The notes under the pieces: generated by a model
The model's input: only the letters and a program-made list of their open reading frames with translations
Database searches by the model: none
Told to the model about the DNA's origin: nothing
Source of the DNA: Kuschelorhynchus macadamiae
Lineage: Eukaryota > Arthropoda > Insecta > Coleoptera > Curculionidae
Direction of reading: 5' to 3'
DNA length: 64,000 bases
NCBI GenBank assembly: GCA_030620095.1
Contig: JAUTXW010000537.1
Span: forward strand, 1,389,501 to 1,453,500
Program-made: the position numbers and the translations under genes
Shown here: positions 7,874 through 17,699 of the stretch, piece by piece
How positions within the stretch are numbered: the first letter of the stretch is position 1
Layout of the letters: each line of letters opens with the position of its first letter

Positions 7874-8319
7874 TTTTAGGAGCAGAAGACTATTATAATT
7901 TATAGTGTTAAATGTAAATGACCATTATAATACAATACAAAGTACAAAAGGTAATTTTAAATATATTTTTTAGTAATATTAATTCGATGTATAATAAATA
8001 TTCTTAAATTTTATTTTATTTCTTTTTTTGCGTCCGCATTTAATTGGTAATAAAACGTACTAAGGAGCATATCAAATATGGAAGTGTGTGGGGCTAAAAA
8101 AAAAATTATGTACGATAATAATATTCTTTATTATGTGTTTAAACAAAAATTAATTATATTTTCTTATATTTTATTAATAATTAAATTGTCTTGTGATAAA
8201 TCTACTTCTATTTTTTTTCATTTAACAAGTTTTATAACAATTTTTATAATCATATAATATTTTTATAATCATATAATATTTTTACATTAGCCAAGGCACA
8301 ATGCCAAGGACTTAAATTT
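7874..8319. other. AT-rich intergenic stretch with a 19-bp tandem duplication
   Basis: No gene seen. Bases 8242-8279 hold two perfect head-to-tail copies of ttttataatcatataatat. The rest is A/T runs. Confidence 0.6.
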
Positions 8320-8719
8320 TTATGAAAATAACATTCTGCGTAGTTTGGGTTGCTCGTTGACTGGAATGCTTATGATCAGCTCTGGGGTGAAAATTTTTCT
8401 TAAAAAGTTTGTCTTTGTAATGCCTTTGACATAGATCTTCGGATTACTATATGTCTTTACAATATTCTTGAGTATTTCTTCTATTTCATTTAATTCTATA
8501 TATCTAACGTCCCATTCCAACCCATGATATTCTTCAGACCAATCAACTATTTCTTGATCCTTGGCAGATAACATGGTTCTTTTAAATGGTGACTTAAAAA
8601 GAAAATTAGACCAGCGTACACCATCGTAGATAGCAAGCTCCTTTGAGATTAAGTCAAAATAGACAATTATAATCTTGAATGTCCACGAATAGTTCTGAAT
8701 AGCACTCGACCATGACTAA
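8320..8719 (-). pseudogene. Decayed second copy of the DIQGFK-family gene
   Basis: The frame is open on the minus strand from about 8715 to 8320. It shows KELAIYDG, FKSPFKRT, an EIVDW segment and KIYVKGITKTNFLRK, ending NEQPKLRRM. These align in order with KELAAYDG, FKAPFPMN, CIDWDEG, FIYVKGEEKAEFVRK and DEQPALQKL of the gene at 782-1228. The N-terminal VDIQGFK signature is lost (IIIVYFDLIS instead), there is no ATG before 8574 and the Cys/His tail is missing, so it is a truncated paralogue. Confidence 0.65.
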
Positions 8720-8749
8720 TCTCCTACTATTAATTGTAAAGGTTATTCT

Positions 8750-8900
8750 GCAATTTTATTTTTAAAATAACTTTTGTCCACTAAATGGTTTCTAATTTTT
8801 TTTATACTTCACTGCATATTCTACTGCTTTTTTATAGTGAGTAGAAAAAAACTCCTAGGTAATTTTTTGTTACTGCATATATTTACAAGTCCTCCACCAT
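8750..8900 (-). pseudogene. Partial duplicate of the 3' end of the neighbouring Cys-rich gene
   Basis: Bases 8758-8812 repeat the last codons of the gene at 8956-9543 (cactaaatggtt block; NHLVEKSNFE versus NHLVDKSYFK). A little upstream on the minus strand FFSTHYKKAVEY recalls FVSTHYKRMECC. The Cys pairs between are missing or shifted. I read this as a degenerate tandem copy. Confidence 0.45.
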
Positions 8901-8955
8901 AATCCCATCATTCTATGCTTTTCAAAATGTATTGTATCTTTTTTTTTGCTTAACT

Positions 8956-9543
8956 TTATTCAAAATTACTTTTTTCCACTAAATGGTTTTCAATTTTTTT
9001 CTCTTCAGTTTTATTACACACTACACAAATTTCAGGGGCACTGAAATGAAAAAGATTGTCATTGCACAATGTACAGCGCAAGTCTTTTTCACAACATTCC
9101 ATTCTTTTGTAATGTGTAGACACAAAACTGTGTTTGCCAAGGGGTGCTTCTAATGCGTGCAAATAATAGCATCGTAAGCACAAACTATAAGCACCACCAA
9201 ACGAAGACATTATGACGACATAATCTTGAAAAACACAAACTTCGCGGCGTAGATAATTTGGTTCAACAGCATCACTAGCACTTATTTTTTTAATATTTAC
9301 TAGACCTTTTTCACCACAACCGGCATCAAAGAAATTATGTATCCCCTCATCTTCACTATCGTCTTGAACCTCTTCAAAATTGTTTTTATCTAGATCGGCT
9401 AACCATGCTTGTTTAACGTCGAAAATGTTTTTTCCTCCCACCGTGAAATAGAGTATTTCATCTTCGTACATTGAAGACATTTTTTCCAATTGCTCAAAAT
9501 GTAGGTCACTTGATTCTTGCAAAACAACGTGACGACAGCTCAT
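8956..9543 (-). CDS. Acidic, Cys-rich 195-aa protein; possible regulatory (oncoid-like) viral gene
   Basis: Translation most likely starts at ATG 9543 (MSCRHVVLQESSD), the first ATG downstream of a TATA/initiator pair; the frame is open further up only from a GTG. The middle is strongly acidic (FEEVQDDSEDEGIHNFF). The C-terminal third has paired cysteines: CLRCYYLH, MECCEKDLRCTLCNDN and EICVVCNKTEE, which suggests one or two zinc-binding loops. I do not recognise the family. Adintoviruses are reported to carry small acidic zinc-binding 'oncoid' proteins likened to adenovirus E1A or papillomavirus E7. The layout fits that idea, but a clear LxCxE motif is not present, so this is a hypothesis only. 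The frame is intact. Confidence 0.55.
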   Translation of the reverse strand: MSCRHVVLQESSDLHFEQLEKMSSMYEDEILYFTVGGKNIFDVKQAWLADLDKNNFEEVQDDSEDEGIHNFFDAGCGEKGLVNIKKISASDAVEPNYLRREVCVFQDYVVIMSSFGGAYSLCLRCYYLHALEAPLGKHSFVSTHYKRMECCEKDLRCTLCNDNLFHFSAPEICVVCNKTEEKKIENHLVEKSNFE

Positions 9544-9601
9544 TTTAATTAATATATATTTTTTAATTTCGTTACTTTTAAAAATACTGATACTACAGTA
9601 A

Positions 9602-9760
9602 GAATGAATTGCTCTGTTGGCTGCTAACACTTAAATAAAACATCTCCCTCCGGATGCACACGTAAGAGTGGGGAAGACCAATCAGAATCAAGCAGAGTCA
9701 AGTAGGCGTGGCAGGGACAGGCGCGGGAAGTGGGAGACCAATGAAAAAAGTGGTGGGGGC
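9602..9760 (-). promoter_or_regulatory. GC-rich promoter island with TATA, initiator, CCAAT and E2F-like sites
   Basis: On the minus strand TATTTAA (9631-9637) lies about 32 bases before an arthropod-type initiator TCATTC (A at 9605), 62 bases before the ATG at 9543. Upstream is an unusually GC-rich block in this AT-rich window with GACCAAT at 9676-9682 and 9736-9742, GGCGTGGC at 9705-9712 and GCGCGGGAA at 9721-9729 (E2F-like GCGGGAA core). All are motif matches by eye. Confidence 0.5.
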
Positions 9761-9787
9761 GAGACTAACCCCCCAATCCCCTCTACT

Positions 9788-9868
9788 TAGGGAACCTGAA
9801 ACGTGAAGTTCTGAATAAATCTCGGAGAGTGATTTTGTCACGATTACAATACTTCCCTTTTAAGAGGA
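9788..9868 (+). mobile_element. HINE-like element, 3'-end fragment
   Basis: Matches the conserved tail of the dispersed family: gggaacctgaaacgtgaag, aatctcggagagtgattt, cacgattacaatacttccc. It abuts the right side of the viral region and may mark where that element is broken. Confidence 0.6.
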
Positions 9869-11379
9869 AAATAATAAGCGTATGATGTCGTAATTCTTAC
9901 AGGGATGATGTCTCGATCAAATTGGTATTATTAAAAGATCCGAAGTCGACTAAACTAAATTAACGGGTAAAACAGTTTTTTATTTTTTTTTTAATTAAAA
10001 GATTACAACAAATACAAAAATAGTTTAGTGTCGATATAATATAGTATTACAGAATGGTATTAAATTTATATGATTGCGATGAAAATATGAAATTAATAAA
10101 TAGGTCATTATAAAAATCAAAGTAGTAAGACGACGAGTTGTAACACTTTCGATCAACATGCTTTTCTTTGACTTCAATTGTATAAATAATGTCGATTTTT
10201 CGTTGATTATTGTAAACCCCAGACACATATTAGTAATTTATCTTTCTTTCTCAATAAATTTCAGAGGATAAAACTCTTTGTTACAGAAAATATTTAAAAA
10301 AAATAACTAGCAAACACCTCGTACTTTTTTGCTGATTCACAAAAATAAGCCACATTTGTTGTGATATTAATTTTTTGCTTAGTATTTATATTTAAAGAAG
10401 ACATATGAAGTTAAATTTTTCTCCATTTCAAATTTACAAACACGTTTCCAGCCTTGGCATACTTTAGAAAGTTTGCCCAAACGTTTGAATAACGACGTAT
10501 TTCAGCTGATATTGCATTGGATTCTGAGAGCTTCAACAAAAACCAACTCGAGTTCTAACTATCGTAGAACTACAACATTGCTTTTCAGTATCCAAGGCTA
10601 AACGTTTAATTAGTCAACTCTCATATTACCTACTGATTAATTGTGGCTTTAAGTTTCGAGGATTTATGTCTGTAAATATGAGATATGTGGCAAGCAAACT
10701 TTATATCTAGGGTTTTCTGTAAGGAAAGGTCTTCTTTTATTAATTTGTATGTGTGTAAGTCAAAAAAATAAAGGTAGATATATCTAGAGGTGTCCTCTAT
10801 AATAGTTTTAAATAATCTTTTAAAATTATTCAATACTTTAATAACTTACTACGAGACTAGTTTTTTATTCTAAAGTTTTCAAAACTACTAGTAAAATATG
10901 AAAAAAATGCATAATATGTTGAATTATGACGCACCTTGGTTACTTTTTTATTAGAATTTTTTGCCAGAAATGTACATAATGTGAGCTTCTACTGAATTCC
11001 CGACACCCTAAATTATCAGTATTTCGCTTATTTAAATACAATTTCAAGATTGAACGACAATCTCACATCATCAATATTAAGAACCTGAAAGGGTGTAGCA
11101 CACATTTCGTTACTGATATGTCCATCTAAATTATTTGTATGCGTTTTCATTTAGCAATGAATGTCCCTCTTCGGATTTTTACTGTAGTCGGTTTTTAAGT
11201 GCAGTATAGTATTTAGCAGAAAATGTTCGATTTGTCAAAATCAGCAGTGTTGGGCACACGTCACGTAATTTGGATTCCTTAAACCTTGCCTTGTTTTCAC
11301 GAAAATGTTCTTGTATGAAGTTTATATTAAATATAATTCAAAAATATAAACCACCTTCCACTAATTAAGAAATCATGGT
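9869..11379. other. No gene recognised
   Basis: AT-rich sequence on both strands with only short, unsupported frames. No RNA gene, repeat unit or domain was seen. Confidence 0.5.
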
Positions 11380-12530
11380 TCGTTGGGATTAGACCGTGTC
11401 ACAATAGAATCACCTTCCTACCTTTCGCCTTCGATTGCACGAGGCATCTTCAGGGATCTTTACTCCACGAGATGGCAACACTGATTGAGCTCGAAGAGAC
11501 CCAGGACGGCTATTTATAGTCGACCTGTGTCTACCCAACGGTGACTCGGTGTAACGATCGGTTTCCATGTATGATGTAGACTGAAGCCCGTATCTCTATT
11601 AAAATTGTTAGGATGCTTATAAATTTCAATAGATTCTCTAATCTTCCGTTTATAGAATCCCTAAACCGATGCAAGAACTTTGGTTTCTTTTACATTTATG
11701 TTATGTCCAGAGGAATGTTGGTGTTCAGATACCGCAGATTGTACGATTTGTTTCTTTCTGATACATCGTTCTTGTTCCTTAAGCCTAGTCGATATGGATC
11801 GTCCAGTTTCTCCAATATAGACATCACCACATGAACAAGGAATTAGATATACTCCTTCCGTTGGGAAAGAAATAATGTCCTTTGGCGATCGCAAACATTG
11901 TCTAATTTTCTTGTGTGTGTTGAAGATTGTACGTATGCAATCTTGTCTGTGGTTCCATGCATAAATGGAAGAACTACAGTTCCTATCGGTAATTCCTTAT
12001 TAGTATCATTTTGTGGAGTAGGATTATTATATTTTCTAATGGACCGTTTATTATCCTCAGTGCAATATCCATTCCCTCTTAAAGCTTGAGTCACTTTCTC
12101 TGTTTCCAATTGTAAAGAATTTTGGTCACAAATCGCGAGGTCTCTGTAAACAAATGCATTAATAACTGATTGTTTTTGTGCTGGGTGATGATGGGAATTC
12201 GCATTAAGGTACCTGTTCGTATGCGTTGGTTTTCTATATACAGAGTGTCCTAAGGAACCATCCTCTTTCCTTTGTACAAGAGCGTATAGAAAGTGAATCG
12301 TAACTTCTGATTTAATTTCCATTGTAAATTTTTTATTAGCATCTTGTTGATTCAGATGATCAAAAAATCCTGCGAGGTTTTCTGGATCATGCATATTGTT
12401 ATATAAAAGTGTCGGCTACATATCTGAACCACGATTTTGACTTTAATGGAGACGACTCTAAGGCTTCCTTGTCAAAAGCTTCCATGAAGGTATTGGATAT
12501 CACTGGTGAGAGAGCTCTATGTCACCTTCC
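11380..12530 (-). mobile_element. Penelope-like element, 3' part (RT end plus GIY-YIG endonuclease)
   Basis: Read on the minus strand, about 12530-12400 contains the RT segment LSPVISNTFMEAF and WFRYVADTFI, where the usual YVDD has become YVAD. Frames at 11843-12394 continue the RT thumb (SVYRKPTHTNRYLNANSHHH). At 11661-11894 the GIY-YIG domain follows (EGVYLIPCSCGDVYIGETGR, then RLKEQERCIRK and AVSEHQHSSGHN). RT followed by GIY-YIG is diagnostic of Penelope-like retroelements. The reading frame is interrupted near 12405 and 11870, the 5' part is missing, and the catalytic Asp change means it is dead. A terminal-repeat-like sequence with a hammerhead-like motif follows at 11400-11480. Confidence 0.8.
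11421..11454 (-). ncRNA. Hammerhead-like motif in Penelope-type terminal repeat
   Basis: On the minus strand: CCTGAAGATGCC, a loop, AATCGAAGGC, then GAAAGG. CTGA(A)GA, a GCC/GGC stem and a GAAA block are the order of a hammerhead core (CUGANGA, stem II, GAAA). Penelope-like elements are known to carry such ribozymes. Stem III and the cleavage site are not clear by eye. Confidence 0.4.
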
Positions 12531-13630
12531 ATTAAATGCAAAATACAGATACTGAAACGAGCAGTATCCTTGTGCAATATTTTTTAAATATATAAAGTAT
12601 GTAAGTAAATAAAAAACTAACAGAGCATTCAATAATTTCCATTTAACCATACCAAGTAATTTTTGACGTGATTCAGGAATGTAAGATCTTTAAGGAAATT
12701 GTAAGCTCGATCCAAATTTCTATAATTTTTGTGTAAAGAATCACAAATGTAAACTATTTAAAGTTTTAATAAAGATAATAAAAATTGCTAGATCGTTCCT
12801 GCAATTTAATCATTTATTAGGTAAACAGTTATTATTGTAGTTTGGCTCGTTAGAGTTTCTTAAATATTTAATTACATATCTCAAACTACCGATTCATTCT
12901 CTTTTCTAAGACAGAAACAAAAGGCAATTTCGCTCGAATGTATAACATATATGTATAATATCCTCAAATCTTGAGCAACAACGTGTATTCTCCCCGCTGC
13001 TGGCGCTAAACGTCTTTTAACTTTGTAGGGTCTGTTATTCTCTTCGGCACGTTGCTATATGTTATTTGAGAATGTTGTTGTTTGTGGGTTTATATAGCGT
13101 AAAGGCACGTGTTGGAATATTATATTGTTCTAGCAGAATTTACACCTCTAGATATATTGCAATATACTAAAGCAAGGTATTGTAATATTTAGTATAGTTA
13201 ATACAGTTAAGAAAAATTACCTACATAGTTCCAACTGCATGTTACTCTATATATGCATAAACTAATTTCCTCAATTCTAAAAACAAGAGTGGTATGATTA
13301 ATTCTGTACTGCATTGAAAATTATTATTTATTTATACAGGATATCTCTAAAATGTCATCCATATCCCAAATATTTTTTACACGAAACACCTTGTTTATCA
13401 TGTCTATCAAATCTCGTCTTGCTGATTAATCGTACATGAAAAATATTTTTGTGACCTACCTGATAAACCCTATAGCTTTTCTGTTTAACATTTTGTTTTG
13501 TCCTTTAAAAATACGCTGTCTCCTTCAACGCTAACGTGAACGAACTTTCTAAATTTTGGTTCACGCGAAACCAGATGTGAAGTCATTAGCGTTCACGATA
13601 ATTAATATACTCTATTTATATGTTTTTCAC
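12531..13630. other. No gene recognised
   Basis: AT-rich noncoding sequence. A local GC-richer patch at about 12980-13100 holds no frame or motif I can name. Confidence 0.5.
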
Positions 13631-13639
13631 CGAGAAACT

Positions 13640-13735
13640 TGGCGGCGCCCTGGTAGAGTTCTCAGCCCACGCCGTATAGCATATGGGTTCGGATCCCGAC
13701 ACGGACGAAAACTTTTTTTAGTTTTTTTTAACAGA
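13640..13735 (+). repeat. tRNA-like sequence (SINE head or tRNA relic)
   Basis: A good pol III B box, GGTTCGGATCC, lies at 13686-13696, preceded by an A-box-like stretch (TGGCGGCGCCCTGG then GTAGAG) about 35-45 bases upstream and followed by T-runs (terminators) at about 13712-13730. The T-arm can pair (GGG/CCC) but a full cloverleaf is not evident, so I favour a SINE or tRNA pseudogene over a working tRNA. Confidence 0.4.
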
Positions 13736-14439
13736 TTTTATAATTAATAAAAAATCGGATTACTTAGCTTCTTAGTTAGGTTAGGTTTGCTGTAAAGAAA
13801 GCGAGCGGTAGTCCGCCAACCGAATTAATTAATTAATTTAACACGTTTTTTTTATTTAACGTGAACCAACTTTTCGAAGATTCGTTCACGTTGCGTGGAA
13901 GGATCAACGGCGTTAAAAATAACCCAATATTCGGGGTGGCGAATTATGAGATAAATAATAATACCGGGTACCTATATAAATTAATAAAAACAGCTTTGTG
14001 AGTTCTTTTTCTGTGATATTATAATAACTCTAATTTATACTTGTTTTCTTCCTTCACTGCTGGATATCGGCATGCCTCTCGCATTGATTAATAATATGTG
14101 TCTAAAACATTATTATACCGGAATATGGGAGCTACTGATAGAGCGCGCAACCGACTAGACATTAGATGGCAAGCGCATTCAATTTATTTAAAACAAAACT
14201 TACCTCGGCTGGGAATCGAGCCTAAAGAACCAGTGTCAAATAAATTGAATTTTGAAGGATAAAACCTTTTGTAAATAGCTTTCAACTTATAGAATTTAAT
14301 CCAGTTAAATGTTTCATTAGGTATACAACATGGCTCAAACCCGCTTATTTAATCTATGCATCCATTAAGAAACGTTTCTTGGCTTATTCAAAGCTAGTAA
14401 AATTGTAGCAATACACAAAAAAGCCACCCAGAGGATGGA

Positions 14440-14800
14440 AACAGTTACCGCTCCTTGTTCATAATTCCTATTTTCAAAAAAGTACTAGAAGTTACTCTTA
14501 AACCTAAAATAATAAATTTTCTTTACAAAAAAATAAAGTATTAGACCCAAAACTTCCGCAAGACCTTCGGCTATGTAAACCACCAAAGACTTTTGGATAA
14601 AATAGAAAACTGTGGGTTTCGTGGAAAATGTGCTTCTTTCGGTAAATCACATCTTACAGACTGATAAATTAGAGTAATTCAAATGTCAGAACTGCCGCTT
14701 ATGGTATCCATAAAAAATCTGTCTTGAGGCCCATAATTTTTACTCTTTATATTAGTGACTTATATTATTACCAACCCTAGCGCGTTACGACAAATTTATA
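14440..14800 (+). pseudogene. LINE reverse transcriptase relic
   Basis: Across frame shifts and stops the plus strand still shows LFIIPIFKKVLEVTLKP, FGYVNHQRLLDKIENCGFRG (RT region 2), and a degenerate 'GP-FLLFILVTY' palm motif before the missing YADD. This is the fingers/palm part of a jockey/CR1-type LINE, long dead. Confidence 0.6.
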
Positions 14801-15249
14801 AATCATATCCCGATACAGTTCGCTGGAACTGGGCACGGTTAGAATCTGGGAATTCGTCTCGTGGGCCTATAGTTATGCAACAAGCTTCTTTGATTTAAAT
14901 AATAAAATAAAACAAAACTGAAACCACTATTTTACATTTTAAACATTATATATACATATGTTAAAACTGTTATTTAAACAAGATTACTGTAAAACGTAGA
15001 ACATAGAATTCTTAACTTAAACTATACTTCATAATTCGTCGCTGGAAATACAAAGAGGCGTAGCTCTAATTTAGTTATTAGACGCAATTAAACTTTTTTT
15101 GCTATAAAATATTGCAAATAGCTTTCAAATATTCACTAAATTAGATAGTTTTTTGAGAAGCTACATTTGGACAAAATAAGTGTATTTACGAAAATTATAA
15201 ATTTTTGTAAGAGATACCCCTATTTGTTTTTTCTTATTTTTCTCTATTA

Positions 15250-15640
15250 TATAAATGTAAATCATACAGTAACGAACTAATATATCTTACAATATATTCT
15301 TTTCGTAACTGCAAACTAGCGGTATCATAAAATGCATCTAAAATTCCTTGTCTTTCTGGCTCGGTAATAGCAGAACACAATCTTCCAAGTTTTCCGCAAG
15401 TAACACTCAACATCTTGGCTTTAAAGTATTTTTACCTAACACCAAAGTTTTTGTTTTTGGAGAGATACTCTTTACCAGCATTTCTTAACTCATGTGCAAC
15501 TTTACGTTTATTTATTCTTTTTGCTTTTCTTTGGCGCACTTCTCTCATATTTCTTGTTCTTTTTAACATTGTTTTCTCGAAGTAAACTCGGATTATTTTG
15601 AGTTTACCAAAAATAAAAAAATAAACACGGTTCAAAATAG
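15250..15640 (-). pseudogene. Basic protein fragment resembling a repeated insect domain
   Basis: A 67-codon frame (15432-15635) ends with MREVRQRKAKRINKRKV then AHELRNAGKEYLS, and the same frame continues past a TAA with CGKLGRLCSAITEPERQG, ILDAFYDTASLQLRKEY, IVRYISSLL. From memory, many insect proteins, often linked to DNA transposons, have an N-terminal region of this shape (basic WKRNV..LRNxGxEY, Cys pairs, then a DRxxIFxxFxxL-QxxYL helix). I infer a relic or an exon of such a gene. The in-frame stop and lack of a downstream catalytic domain argue against a working gene here. Confidence 0.4.
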
Positions 15641-16504
15641 TGAAATAAATTCCTTAATACTACTCACTCATTTGTTCATATCCAATCCGTTAAAACTATG
15701 TTACCGTTAAATTAACAAATGAATACTAATATGAAATACATTGCAATAATTTGTTACGCAAATAAACAAATATCTAGTAATATAACAAATATCAAACCAG
15801 AATTACACTATATACAATTTGGTAGTCTTACTCATTTCTTTCTAACTTTAAAACACTTTCTTTCACTTCACTGATAGGCTTGATGACACTGTATTTCTGC
15901 AGAATGCAATGTGCATACTTTTGTAAACAATATTATACCAATATTAGAATTGTTCCTATGTACCATTGGGCTAAATTTTATACCAATCTCTATACAAAAT
16001 GTAATCCTTCCTTTGATGTATTTATTTCATTGCTTAAGATCAATCATTTAGATTACACAGGGTCGGTATCTCAATCTTAGAAGGTGCCAAAAACTGAGAT
16101 TACTTTATGCCATTAATTATAGAGCTTATTATCTTGACATTACGTTAGTTTTGTAGTTCCAATAAGCTTTTAGATATTCTTAAAAACAAACATATATTTA
16201 ATATAAACCCTAATTTTCATAATTATAATATTCGAGGCTTAAATTTATTCTGAGCTAAACCCAATCAATGTCAATTTGTATACCAAACCGATCGAAGATA
16301 TACTCAAAAAATTCCCAAAGGTGTAATACTTGTTAGTTAAAAACCCATATTACCGAATGGAGGAATTCATGGCAGCTTCCTTGTGAGCATATTAGTAATT
16401 TGTTGTTTGTTAATTTATTTTATATTTTAATTGTTTTTTGAAGTAATTAGTTTAAACGTATATATTCTATATGAGACGAACAAGTTTTGGTTAACAAACG
16501 GAAA

Positions 16505-17690
16505 GCCTTTTTACTGCCCTCGTAAAAGGGAAGTATTGTAATCGTGAAAATATCAACTTCCGAGATTTTTTCAGATCTTCACGTTTCAGTCCCTAGATGC
16601 TGAAAAACATGTTTTGTCAATTCCATCGGTCTATCTGTTTGTCTGTCTGTTCGGGGCATATGGGGATGATCTGGTAACATTTTGGTACAAACCCAGTATG
16701 GCAAAACAAAATGGCGGCCTAGTGAAATAATATGATTACTAAAAAAGGGCTTATCCATTTTATCTCAAATTTTGAACAAAGGTCAAGTATTATGTAGGTA
16801 TCAACTGGTAAAATGGCGGCTTAGAACAAAAGTTCAAAATTCAACGTGAAAAATTACTTAGTGGACTGATTTAAATTGTGTGCCATAAATAATTGTGGTA
16901 TACAGGTGATCTAGTAAAACTGAGGTACTAATTCAAGATGACGGAACAAAATGGCGGCTAAATATGATATTTCTAATCGTTAAAAAATCATCTTCACAGG
17001 TTTTACATATCTTCACGTTTTAGCGTCCCTAGATGCCAAAAAATATGTTTTATCCATTCTGTCGGTCCGTTTGGTGGTTTGTCTGTCTGTCTGTCAGTTC
17101 ACGGCATGGCTTATAAACTACTTATCAGAGTGACTTCAAATTTTAGTCAAAAATTAAAGGATATATGGGTATGACCTGGAAATATTTTAATAAAAATCCA
17201 ATATACCGGAATAAGACGGCCTAGTGAAACATTAAAAAAAATTTTACTGAAAAACTAATTATCCAATTCAAAAATCAAGTGTTATATAGAAATGAACTGG
17301 TAACATTTGGTATAAATATAATATTAAAATATTTAAAAAAGTCAGCCTGAAAACACTACTTATTAAATTAATTTCAAATTTTGTGCAAGCATTAAGTGTA
17401 ATATAGAGATAAACTGGTAAAATTATGGTGCGAATTCAAGATAGCGGAACAAAACAGCGGCCAAATTATTTATTTAACGTTAAAAAATCTTATTCTACTG
17501 ATTTTAAATTTTGCAAAAAAATTAGATGTGATATAGGGATAAACTGGTACGAATTCAACGTGACGTAACAAAATGTCAGTGTGTGTTAATATAAAACTAC
17601 TTATTGAATTTATTTTAATTTATGCCCAAAAATCGAGTTTGGCATAGGTAGAAACTGGTAAAACATTGGGATCCAATATGAAGTTTAAAT
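16505..17690 (-). mobile_element. HINE-like element with internal tandem repeats
   Basis: The 3' end of the family is at 16515-16560 in reverse (ctcgtaaaagggaagtattg, then aatcgtgaaaa), followed by the tail (cctagatgctgaaaaacatg) and a run of ~130-140 bp internal units. Each unit holds blocks like aaaatggcggc, gaactggtaaaat and aaaactacttatccaat. A second copy of the tail at about 17000-17100 shows an internal duplication. No 5' terminus is clear. Confidence 0.65.
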
Positions 17691-17699
17691 TTTAAAAAT

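Noticed and set aside
1..9790. A protein-primed family B DNA polymerase for the viral element
   Set aside because: No polymerase motifs were found in any frame of this region; the partial frame at 1-228 shows none.
10025..10833. Two 67-codon minus-strand frames
   Set aside because: Low-complexity, AT-driven frames without motif or context support.
14200..14225. B-box-like GGCTCGATTCCC on the minus strand, possible tRNA
   Set aside because: No A box at the right distance and no cloverleaf.
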